From contig DF237127.1 of the NCBI GenBank assembly GCA_000708835.1, positions 96,239 to 160,238 of the forward strand: a DNA stretch of 64,000 nucleotides. The letters are read 5' to 3'. Within the stretch, counting starts at the first letter, position 1. The number at the start of each line of letters is the position of its first letter. The translations under genes were made by a program, and so were the position numbers. Positions 34,001 through 44,100 of the stretch are shown piece by piece. A model generated the notes under the pieces. It had not been told where the DNA came from. It was given only the letters and a program-made list of their open reading frames with translations, and searched no databases. The stretch is from Klebsormidium nitens. Taxonomy: Eukaryota; Streptophyta; Klebsormidiophyceae; Klebsormidiales; Klebsormidiaceae.

Positions 34001-34205
34001 GCACATCGGCATGGAAAGAACGGGCCGACACAAGTTGCAGGAAACGGGGGGGAAGGAAGCAAGCATCACCGGGGCTGGGGACCGGAGACTGAGTCGAAGC
34101 GGCCGAGGCGAGCGGAGGATGAAGCATCTCAAAGTGAAGCTCAGCAGGCAGGTTTTCGTAGACAGGACTCTCACTTACGTCAAGGCAGTTCCGTTGGCGG
34201 GTTAA
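19031..34205 (+). CDS. Giant Agenet / GATA zinc finger / WW / AT-hook nuclear protein
   Basis: Exons: 19031-19216, 20197-20272, 20525-20678, 21278-21365, 21774-25622, 26014-27216, 27932-28247, 29083-30425, 30843-33219, 33514-34205. All phases match, giving about 3427 aa (exon 5 contains a gap). Residues 1 to about 200 form tandem Agenet (plant Tudor) units with GFRGAWF and KGDKVDAYVLECWWSGTV motifs, known as chromatin/histone readers. GATA-type fingers start near residues 588 (CX2CX18CX2C), 675 (CX2CX21CX2C, longer loop) and 2905 (CX2CX18CX2C). Two WW domains (about 1871-1893 and 1911-1933) resemble those of PRP40. AT-hook-like motifs (GRPKRGRPKKG, KRGRPLGSK, KKRGRKPG) lie in exons 5, 9 and 10. 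The rest is repetitive and probably disordered. A nuclear scaffold linking chromatin marks, DNA and proline-rich partners is inference. It might be two genes, but phase continuity across every intron argues for one. Confidence 0.8.
20359..20447 (+). repeat. Tandem duplication, about 49-bp unit
   Basis: GAGGCGGTG followed by TTCGTATC- and AAATGCACGTTT-type sequence occurs at about 20363 and again at about 20412 with a few differences. It lies in intron 2 of the Agenet-GATA-WW gene. It is a local duplication with no visible coding meaning. Confidence 0.7.
21839..22152. other. Assembly gap (N) inside coding exon 5, duplicated 34-bp flanks
   Basis: The 314 N are bordered by the same 34 bases at 21805-21838 and 22153-22186, encoding GTGWVPFRNL in both places. 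The repeat offset is 348 bases, exactly 116 codons, so the frame stays open either way. The likeliest explanation is an unmerged overlap of contig ends. If so, the real protein is 116 residues shorter and carries the Agenet end motif once. Confidence 0.9.
22330..22970 (+). repeat. Coding repeats: PRKR-type units then PPKV-type units
   Basis: Exon 5 of the Agenet-GATA-WW gene first encodes about four units built around TPRKRxGSAGGSK (about 21 residues each, 22330-22575). It then encodes a run of 8-10-residue units with the pattern P-P-K-V-R/Q-T-P (about 22700-22970). The first set is basic and SPKK-like, as in DNA minor-groove binding tails. The second is proline-rich. Both look like expanded disordered linkers between the Agenet region and the first GATA finger. 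Confidence 0.8.
26380..26910 (+). repeat. Degenerate Gly-Leu-Asp coding repeats (exon 6)
   Basis: The frame encodes many imperfect units of 6-10 residues with the pattern G-L-x-S/A-D-x-G-L or D/N-G-G-L. The repetition is visible in both DNA (CGGACG-rich) and protein. The segment is acidic and probably unstructured. No known domain. Confidence 0.7.
27217..27931 (+). other. GC-AG intron of the Agenet-GATA-WW gene
   Basis: Exon 6 ends CAG and is followed by GCAAGT, the classic GC-type donor context. The only GT candidates nearby (27221, 27225, 27228) give a phase that does not fit the acceptor at 27932. The GC donor leaves phase 0, which does fit, and keeps the WW-domain frame. Confidence 0.75.
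29110..29680 (+). repeat. 61-residue coding tandem repeats (exon 8)
   Basis: Exon 8 contains near-identical DNA units 183 bp apart, at about 29402 and 29585. Each encodes DLSGRRTLSDTM-RLSDA. Older related units upstream contain DSLFPC-ANGF at about 29128 and 29279. The exact multiple of three keeps the frame. The product is a Ser/Thr/Arg-rich repeat without a known domain name. Confidence 0.85.
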
Positions 34206-35659
34206 AACGTCTACAATAGCCGCTGGTATGTACGTGCTCGTGTCGATGCGAGGCACGGGCTGGTATGCGGTCAGCCCGTGGCTGTGTTTTCTCTTTGATC
34301 GTCGTTTCTGTGCGGGGCCCAAGGCGCAAAAGCATAGCATCTCGGCCTGTAAGAGGATTGCGAAGGTAATTATGCTGCAATTTGCAGTGCCTGCCCCTTG
34401 CGAGGCCTGCGCCACCGAGCTCGAATTTATGGCACATTTGCACAACGCCACGTGCAGTCTACTATGGAAGGCATTGCATCAGTGACAGAGTTCAAGAACC
34501 GCCAACTGTCCAAGTTCCGAATCTGCCGCACAAGCATACTATCCACTGTCAGTGGACTTTAGTTCATGCTTCAATCGCGTGCATGATTCGGTCGCACTTT
34601 TATCCCAGAACTCGAGTCGAGCTCCAAATGATCATCCAAGTGTCATTGCATGCACGTACGAGCCCTAGCTCGAATATATGGCGCGACCAGCTCCGCGGCG
34701 TTACGGAACGAACTTATATTCAATCGATAAACGTGGCGGCAACATGGTGCGTCGGAATTTATGCAGTCATATAATTCGTCCGGTATACATGCGCATGCAA
34801 CCTCAGTGGCGTACTTCATGTTGCAATCAAGAGCTCATCACCGAGACAACTTGAACGATCCGATCGGCGCCTAGCAACCATAAGCAATCATGGCTGGCAC
34901 CGCGGCCAATCTCAATAACAGGTGACGTATACATGCGACTAGGCTCCTCTTCAGGAACAAAACACACAACGGTAATTGCAGATCAACAGACCTACTCAAC
35001 GCAAATGAGTGACGTCCTTATGGCCACACCGTCTGTACAAGCTCGCAAATCAACACAACTAAGCTCTTACCTCGCCCAAGTCAACAACCAAAATGTGCAG
35101 GATCTACGAGCACAGCCCTGGCGGGCAATTGCACCGCCTTATTCAATGGGCCTTCGCCAATGCGGCAAACCCGGCCGCGGAGCTGCATGTTCAACCCCGC
35201 TAATCATATCCGCTCAGATCTCTATCAGTATTTTACAACCTTTACGGACGCTGCCTCCTAAACCTCTCTCCCGTTCAACCACGACAAAGGACCCCGACTA
35301 ACGAGCTCAGGATAGGTAGACGCTACTAAGTATAGGTGCAACACAACCAAGTCAATTAGCCGCGGACCGAATGCCTATGCGCGTCACCCATTGCCCCAAT
35401 CTCGCCCAACCAGATTGCGCCTATACTTTCAGCTATCGACTCCCACATCAATCTCCGCAACAGCAATATGCCAGCGGTTTATGCCGACAACGCAAAACAG
35501 ATTTTGCTGAACTGAGCACCCCCCTTCCGTTTGCGCTTCCGCTCCCCTTAATGCGCGTTACATCCGCCACTCGGTCACTCCTTTACACCTTTACTACCCT
35601 ACATTCCTCCGCCGACCAATGAGCCGACGAGACCCGCAAGCTTTGCATGCAATAACATG
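34206..35659. other. Convergent intergenic region
   Basis: This 1.45-kb spacer lies between the stop codons of the Agenet-GATA-WW gene (plus) and the beta-propeller gene (minus). It holds the 3' ends of both. Open frames such as 34933-35301 lack domains or splice partners. A phrase AGCTCGAAT-TATGGC recurs at about 34418 and 34670. Nothing else is recognised. Confidence 0.5.
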
Positions 35660-38600
35660 CTACTCCCCGTAACGCCTCCACTTTCGAAAGTTGGTTCCTT
35701 CGCTAACCGCCATCCCGATCGCAAACTGGATCCGGTCACTGACGCCCACGTAGTACAGCCGGTAGCTGCCGTCATCCAAAGCGACCACGTGGGGCGTTCC
35801 GACGTTCTTGCTGTCCCAGGCGTCCTGCGAAAAAAACATTCTTTGAGCTCGAGCGGAACAACGGAATGGATGATCGAAGGTGGACGAAAAGGATGCGTGC
35901 TACCGCCCAAAGCGACCATGTGGGGGCGTTCTGACGTTCTTCTTTACCAAAAGTCCTTCGGAAAGCAAAACTAATCTTGAATAATATTCCAGTCCTTTTC
36001 TGGTTGCATTCGTGTGGTTTGAAGAGTGCCCGCCTGCGAGGCACCTTCGACTGGACCATAATGCATGACGACTGAGAATCAGCGGAGCACAACTCAAGAA
36101 TGAACGCTACATTTAGAAACGCGATGGATGATCTCCTCGCTTTCACGTTAAAGTGCCCACAATCTGCCTTCAATGACAGCCTCGCAAATGCACGAAATAC
36201 CACAGACGAAGAGCCTTCATGAGCTGTCTTCATCAAACTCGACGCCCTCTCTCTCGATATTCAACCTTCAGTACCTGGCCTTAGACCGCTAATCCAGCCA
36301 ACTTTGTTGAAACTAAAATCCAATGTTGCAGTGGTCGATGAGGTTTTGGCTTCAAGGGGGGCGCAAATTATGATCTGACAATGGAGTAGCACTTGCTTAA
36401 AGAATGAAGTCATAAATGGATGCAATCTCTAAACAATCTATTATGACCCTCACTTATATTTTCTGAAATAATATAAAACATTAATGTAAATCTTTACCGT
36501 ACCTCGCCTGTCCGCGGCCGTAGGATTGGGCCGCCGGGATCGGGTCCGCATTGCCGGTCCTTCTCCCACGTCAGTCCGTCGTCCGACCACGCGAGCCCGA
36601 TCGCATGCACCTGGTTCCGATCTACTGCCTCGTAAAACATGGCCAGCCTGCAGGCAAGGCGTAAAACTGTTGCAGCCGTTCGAATAAGCTTTAGTTGCTT
36701 CCACGTCATCAGCTTGACGGGAGACAGAGGCTGAAAAGAATCGCTTCTCTGGACGTCTCCGAGGACTTCAAAGCCTCCGGACGGAACGAAGCTGCACAAA
36801 AGCTCAGTTACTTCGTTCGTATGGCGGATGGCTAGACGGTCCATGGAAAGACTAGAATCCACCGAATGTTCCACCTTTAGTTGCGGTTATTAGTATAAGG
36901 CCACATAAAGAACCAGCAGAGTCAAAAGAAGAGCTCTCCTGGGGCGTAATTGCTACCTAAACTCCTGTTAAATGAGCATCTGATGAAAATACACGCTTCT
37001 CAGAACCAATAACATGATGCTCAATCACGTGGCTCTGCGCTTCTCGGAAGCACAGGACAAATGAAACAAGAGGAAGCTCCGAATGCTACTTTGACCACAC
37101 ACGAACAGAAACGAGCCAGGCTCTTGTGCCCAGTGCGAAACACAGGCCCTTCCTTGATCGAAAATCTGTTCCAAAAAGCACAAGCAAACAGGAACTACTC
37201 TTGCTAAGGTTCAGGTGGTCAGAATTCATGCTCACCTCCCGTCTATCCTGATGACGTGCCGCACCCCCACCCCTAGTTCGTCCCACGTGCCCTTCCCTCC
37301 CGGCCCCAAAACCTGCCCGCGCTTCTGCCACGTCACCCCATCTTCCGAGGTCGCCGCTGCGGCCCAGAAGATGCCCTTGGGGTTCAGAGAGTGATACGTC
37401 ATCAGCCACGTGTCATCCGTTCCTTCTTGGGGGGGTACGACTTTCGGCCAGCCCACGTAGAGGGCATCCCACTCTCCGGGAACCCCCGTTGGGAGGATCG
37501 GTTGGGGTCGTCGTCGAAAGGTCAGACCGTCCTGCGCAGAGAAGCGGGACGCTTCTTTATGGTTGGCATAAACCGAAGGGACGCTTCTCGGCTTATCTGA
37601 AGGCCGTTGACGCTTTGATGTTTCAAATGGACTATGCCGTTTCGTGGCTTCTAAATACCGGGGCGGACGCTTTCACAGACCTATATGGATTGACGTAGAA
37701 GGGGGAGGGTTGCAGAAGAAATTAGAAGGGAAAGAGGAGCCAATACATTGAGAAACGCTCGCATATGCACAGAGGATGAGGACACGAGTCGAGGTGAAAG
37801 AGGAGCACTACGCTTTCTGTCGCCGTGGTTTGCAGAATCCGTAGGGCATACGCAAAGTAGTTTCCGCGATTGAGGACACTCTTTTTTGAAACACACGTTA
37901 GAATTACCGATGAACACTTCCAGCTCTGTCAGTTTTGGAAAGGTGAGTTCAGTCTTCCTCCTCTGGAAAGATGAATCAATCGGTGTCTTCAGTATTCCAC
38001 TTGAAAGTCGAGAAAACGGAGGTAAAAAACTGACTTCGGTTCCGAGACAAGCCTTCTTAACAATCCATATTGACTCTTTGCCAAGATGCTATAAGCTGCC
38101 CCCTCAATCGCTTGGCAGCTTCCAAAGAGAACAAGGATTCAAGCTCTAGAAGAATTGCGCCAGCCCAACTTTGAAGCCGTAAAAGACATCCTTCATTTCG
38201 TCTTGGACCAAGATCTTTCAAACTTACCGGTGATGTCGCGAGCCCGACCTGCCAGTTTAACCCGGTAAACTCTCCCGGCATCATTTTCATCATCCCCTTC
38301 ACTAACGTCTCCGCCCCCCGCCCCCAATGCGCCCCCGCCGTCGCCCCAAGAACCGCCCCTACCCCACTCCCAATCGGCGTTTTCTCCAGACCCCCCCCAA
38401 AATAGTACAACCAATGCTCCCCCCCAGGACGAATCAAAACGTCGGAACTCCCCACGACTACGGAGTCGAAAGCGGCGGGGTCCTCTTGCGGCCCCAGGAC
38501 TGCGAAGTTCGGCAGGGGGCCTTGGACTTTTCGCCAGGTGACTCCGTCAGTGCTTTCAGCAACGCCGACCCATCCCATTGGGGGGGCCATCATTGCCTTG

Positions 38601-40185
38601 ACGCCCTGGCCCCAAAAGTCTCCTCCCCTACCATAGTAGTACATGCGCCACGAGCCATCACTGCAAAAAGGGGAGTTAAAATGAGTACTCCGTGATGATG
38701 ATTCATCAACCCGTTAAACCTTTGAGCTTGCAAAGGTTGTTTGGGTTCATAGATGGGGAACCTCCGGCTTGTGGAACTTGTTGCAAACACGATATATCGC
38801 CTCCGCCGATGCATTCTACTCAATAATAACAAGAATAGATTGCAAGAGTGCAGAACCGAGGCCCAAGTGCCTCCGCAATGCGTCTAGTGCAAATTGCCTT
38901 TCTAGAAGTGGTCACAAACACATTTGTATAGACGACTGCTAGCATATGTGATAGTGAGAATATGGACAGTCAACGGAGAAACGGCGGACAGGTCTTGGAG
39001 GTTCTGGCTTCACAACTGGAAACCAGTCTTCAGAGCACCCTTAGAGAATGGTTAGAATGGCTACATTGATGGCCACCAGGCATGTACCATGGGAAGAGGG
39101 GGCGTGAAGAAACTCGGAGTGGCAGCTAGACGGTAGGTCTTGACTCTACCCAATGACAGGCCGCTTGCTCCATTCCTTTCCAACCTTAATCATGGCAACT
39201 TGCATAGGCCTTTTTTCTTTGGCAATCTTTAGAATCCCTTGACACACCTCAGAACTCAATGAGTGGCCTGAAGAAAGTGTGAGCCGCCTTCTGCGAGACA
39301 GACAAAGAGTCCGCAAGTAGGAGCAACTTTCACAAAACGCTTGATACTGATAATTGGAATTCTGAAGTGTTTGCCAACTGAGGTGCCAATTGCTACAGGC
39401 ACACCTGAGCAAGAGACCTCTGCAGGATTCTGAACACAGACTAATAGGCAACTCCAGGACGAGAAAACAAATCTCTGCCCCATATCTACTTACGTCAAGC
39501 GCACCACCGCAGGGCAGGCTGCTGCCTTAGCGTCCCACCAACCGCTGCCATCGCCTGACTTCTCCAGAACCCTTCCAAGAGTGTAGTCAGCAGACTTGCC
39601 ACACCCTTGGTCTCTGCTAGCTGACCTCCCAAACCCTCTGCATGTCAACCTGCCTGACCTAGCACCGTACTGTTGGTCTGCTGGCCAGCTATGCAATCGC
39701 CTCGCGCTTTGCGTTGTTTCTCTGAACTCAGATGGTTTCGGATTGGTTTGCCTTGGTTCTGATTGACTACCACTCTGCCAGGGGTGCTCAGAATGGAACG
39801 TTTTCCCCTCTCTGGAACCAATGCTGCAAGAAACCCTTGCTTTGACCGCATGTTGTTGCGTTTCATAGCTTGTAGTAGCACCCCAGAAAGACCTTGAAGA
39901 TCCACCTTGAATGCAGCTCAAACTATGCAACTCTACACTCTGCAGCTGGGAAAGGTGTCTCTGCTCACGAGGAGAAGAATAAACTTTTGAATGACCAATT
40001 TCTGAGAAAGTGTGAGCTGGATTCAAAGCCCTTAGACTAAACTGCCTTCTGCAATGCTGTGAGCTGTCAAATGCTGTGTTGAGAGAATATGAGCAATCAA
40101 TTGGACTCTTCGAGCTTCGCAGACGAAGGCAAGACGGCATTGTGGTTCCTTGGAGCGGATCAAAGCAGACGGAAGCATGCGCCAT
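35660..40185 (-). CDS. Five-bladed beta-propeller, glycosyl-hydrolase-like protein
   Basis: Exons on the minus strand: 40185-39494, 38660-38228, 37531-37236, 36647-36503, 35824-35660. Phases match and the product is 576 aa. After a variable Ser/Arg/Gln-rich N-terminus of about 190 residues, possibly a plastid or mitochondrial targeting region, the protein has repeated blade motifs: STDGVTWRK, DGLTFRR, SEDGVTWQK, SDDGLTWEK and SEGTNFRKW. Aromatic strands such as WRMYYYGRGGDFW, WLYYFGGG, WLMTYHSLNP, LAMFYEAV and YRLYYVGVSD alternate with them. This pattern belongs to the arabinanase/levansucrase/invertase fold (GH43, GH32 and GH68 clans). A sugar-polymer substrate is suggested by the fold only. 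I cannot assign the three catalytic acids with confidence, so activity is not claimed. Confidence 0.82.
35900..35962 (-). pseudogene. Decayed copy of the last-exon start of the propeller gene
   Basis: The plus-strand sequence CAAAGCGACCATGTGGG...CGTTCTGACGTTCTT repeats the start of the final exon (about 35775-35825) with scattered changes. It lies in the intron just upstream of that exon in transcript order. In the minus frame it reads KKNVRTPPHGRFG, against SKNVGTPHVVALD in the functional exon. Its frame has shifted and the CAG acceptor is changed. Confidence 0.75.
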
Positions 40186-41111
40186 AGCGGCGTCCCTACA
40201 GAGAGTACTTCAGCAGCTCAGTAGAAGGTATCTCAGCTGCGCATTTTCTGGAAGGGTTCGCATTTGGGTTTGCATCTGGTTAGCGTGTTCCTGTCGCACC
40301 ATGTTATACGAAAGAACGGCAAAACAGTCTCGGTGGGAGAAAACCTTGCAGGGTTTGGAAGTTCGCCCTCTCTGGTCGTAGACTTGACACGTCGCCTCAC
40401 AATAGCGAGCACCCCAGCGAAAGGGCGCGCGCGCGCTTTCGAACCAGGCTGGCGGCCGCGCAGCGCAATTGACGGTGCCTTGCATATACATGCCAGGCAG
40501 GCAAGGAACGTAACATGTCCGGTCCATGATGAGTGTACAAAAGTTGGTCACGCATGCCGAATTCGACCAACATGTTCTACTAGAGTACTATCGGTTGGAT
40601 CACGCGTATCTCGATATGAAACGTCGCGAGATGCACTTCAGCTCCTCATGAGCGGATATATTGTGACAAAACATTGAAGGTGCTGCAGTGTGTACCCGCA
40701 AGCTTACTTTTCAGGCGCGGCCGGTCACAGTGTGTACGGTGAGAGATTTCCTGCTGCAGCTCAACAATATAAGTGAGTCAAATTTAAGAGAAGGGTACAC
40801 TTGGGCGCGTGTGCATGAAATGTCGCATGTCATGTTTGCAAGAAACAATCGTGGTCAATCAGCATGTTCATGGCCTGGCATTGGAATGTCGTCTTTAAGA
40901 AGTGAGCAATCTAGCTCACGAACGTACGTCAACCAGCGCTGCATAGTGAGAACGTACTTGTGGTTGAAGTCAGTGAAGACAAACGCACATGCTTAACTGG
41001 TGCTAGAAGCTGTTGAAACTTTCCGCTTTCAACTTTTCAGATTTATAGGCGCGATTCCCAACATAACTGCAGTGACTCGAAATGCACAACGATACGCTTT
41101 CGACCAGGAGC
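40186..41111. other. Spacer between NOMO 3' end and propeller gene 5' end
   Basis: Both neighbours are on the minus strand, so this 0.9 kb should hold the NOMO 3' untranslated region and the promoter of the propeller gene. I see a GCGCGCGC run at about 40427 and no supported gene or repeat. Confidence 0.5.
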
Positions 41112-44100
41112 CTAATACGTACTGGTCCTCCGCCGCACCACTGGCTTGCGCGCCGCGACCGGGCTCGCGTCCACCGGCTCTTTGGCCTTTGCCCGGGTCA
41201 CCATCCCTGAGGTAAAGCTGCCCGGAGAGGAGCTGGGGGCGCTTCCCCCGCCCGTAAATGACTGCACGTTGGTGTACTTGAAAAACAGGTAGATAGCGAC
41301 GGCGAACCCAAGGATTGGGACGAGCGGCGTCACCGGGGCGTCGTGCTTCTCGTGGCTCTCGGCCGCAGAGAAGTGGAGGGTGCCAACGTGTGTGGGCTGC
41401 ACAACGGATGCCACGTGTCAGACTCCCCGGAATCCGCCGAGCGGAGGGCACCTGGCCGGCTATTGAGCACGACGAAAGGAGCCTACCGGCTGCATTCCGG
41501 TCAGTTCTGATCCCCTTGGAAACGAAAAGTGGAGACGTTGCCAACTCTGTCTTGCTGAGCTTCGCTTAGCTGAGCCACCGTAAGTTCTTATCCGCCCAAG
41601 TCCTCTTGCATAGGCATTCAGAAACCGGCGGAACCAGGGTGAGACCAATCAGGCTCCCTTTAATGGACAAAACATTGTCGACAACCCTTTACTGGACATA
41701 GCATGTCGACAACCCTTCATGTCGGGAAGACACGTTGGATATAGACGAGACTCTATCAGAAATACAACCCGCTTCCTCCCTTGAGAAGCTACTAGTCAGG
41801 GAACTAGAACGGACGGAAACATTTGAGAAGCTGCGCACCTTGCACCCCTCGCCGAGGTCCACTTCCACCGACTCCGCCTCGAAAGAGTGCGTCCGATCGG
41901 AGAGTCCGAACGCCAACTTCACGACGTACCTGGCAAAAATAGCAGCGTAAGTCTGTCAAGAGAATTGTGTTCAGACACCAAAAGCTGGCAATACTCCACC
42001 CATAACGCAGAGTGTACCTGATACGGTTAGGAACACCACCGCCCCGTTCTAATCATAAGCGGGTGCATCCAACTAAGGTAAAGTGCCACAGAACAAGCGT
42101 TTCTTTCAGCTCAGAATCACCTTCAAAAGAGCTCGGAACCAAAAAGGCACCGGCGTTCTCTCTACAAGTCGAGTGACTGAGCATTGGCCCCGAACGTTAC
42201 TTAGACTAAGTCGTGCCGGCTCTTCCGAGTACCGTACTGCTTTTTAACATCGGCACCTTCGACGCAAAATAGTTAATTATGAAACGTTTGAAACTTTCGG
42301 CAGACCTAGCGTTACCTGCTAAAAAAACCGTTATCGCCCTTGGATAATTATTTAGAAATTTCAGCAGGCCAAACAATCATTTATTTTTCCCCGATATTAA
42401 AAAGCAGTACGGTTTTTAACTTTTCATCGAAGCGTCCTCGACCGGGACTTCGAAAAACTTGGCACGACTGGTTCCCTGACTAGGTCGGGTACTCGAGTTT
42501 GGGCGGTTTATATCTTCCGGTCAAGTTTCTTTCCATCACGTGCGTTTATAACCAACGTTCTCGGTTCGCCCCGCCCAGATACATTCTCAGCTTTTCTTGT
42601 GGCACGCCACAACCTGAACCTTCCAGCACAAAAGGGTTTGGTGGAGAACTCCAGTATTTCTAAGTCGTGAGTACGGCGATAGACTCACTTCCCGGGCGCG
42701 AGGCCCCCAACCTCGAAGAACCGGGAGAACGGCAGCTGCACTGCTCGTGCGACTGAGGACGACGATGCAGAAACAACCTCCACCTGCGCAAAGACCAAAA
42801 AATGCTTCAGGCTCTACGCAACGTCGAAGCTATCGGGATGACAAAGGACAGTAGAAGCCGAGTACACGGAGATCCGTACCAGGTTTTGCCAAATGAAACC
42901 TCTGGGCGGGTTTTATTTTGCGTCATCTCGTGGGACCCCGTACTTAAGTAGATTATAGCCATGTCCTTGGTCTCATTGGCAACGACGGATGTATGCTGAT
43001 ATGTTATGATATGTATGATGTATGCTTGAAGGTGGACAGAGCATGCTTCAAGTCAAGAGGAAGAAAGCGGAAGCTCGTTGACCCCCGTCATCGCTTAACT
43101 CTGCGCATTTTATTGTGCCATTCACCAGACTACCGCCTTGGTCCCAAGCCGAACACTTTGTTGTCCCCGGTGCTCACGGCCGTGCCCGTGGTCGAACCGC
43201 TCTTTCGTTCTGCTTCTCTTGTCTTTTTTCCCCCCCATTCCCAACCTTCCTATTGTTACCCCCGAAACGATCTTCCAGCTTTTTTTTTTGTCAACCCCCA
43301 AAAAGTCTTCCTTTTGTTGCCCCCGAAAACCATTTTTCAGCAAGCAGAAAGTAAGCTGCGGCAAAGCGAAAGACGAGAGGAGAACGAGCACACAACGGTA
43401 CGTACCGTGACTTGCGGTCTGTACTCCTCGTCGCCCTCCGCTACACCGGTAATCGTGCACTTGCCGGGCCGCTCGAACACCAGAAAGTCGACCCCGTCCT
43501 TGTCGGCACTTGTCACGGAAACTGCGGTTTCGCCAGGGGCGGCGCGCTCCACCCGAGAGGACACGTCCGTCTGCAGGAGCATTCTTCAATGTCAAAGAAG
43601 GTCTCCTCCTTTCTCTCTCTCTCCACCTGCCTGTATCATTCTCGTGATTTCTGTGTCGCCTTCCCGCCTTACATACTTCTATCCGTCACGCCAATCGGAG
43701 AATCCCTTTTGAGCTCACTACTCTAAGACTGTGAACTCCTTTTGGATTCAGGAGATCAACACAGTTTCCTTTTTGAGCCTGTAATACCTCCTCAACCGCG
43801 ATGACATGCAACGTGTTCGAGATCAACACTACAAATTCGATTCAAGCACCAGAAATTGAGCAACCAAGAGTGTCAATCTCAACAAACCTAGTCAACTTGA
43901 CCCACCTTAATTCGGACGGTATACTCCGTGTTTGGCGCCAGCCCCCGCAGCCGATACTGTCCGGAAGCATCCGTCACCGCCTCCTCGTACGAGCCGTCCG
44001 ATACTGCTACAACGGTCACTCCTTCTGCCACGTGGCCCCCCAGGAGACGGACGGTGCCCAGAACGGAGAAGGCCGTCCGATGGGCGACGAATCGGACGGT

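Noticed and set aside
39490-40185. Possibility that the long first frame of the propeller gene is a separate gene
   Set aside because: Its end (WWDAKAAACPAVVRLT then GTAAGT) joins in phase to DGSWRMYYYGR of the next exon, as expected for the propeller family.
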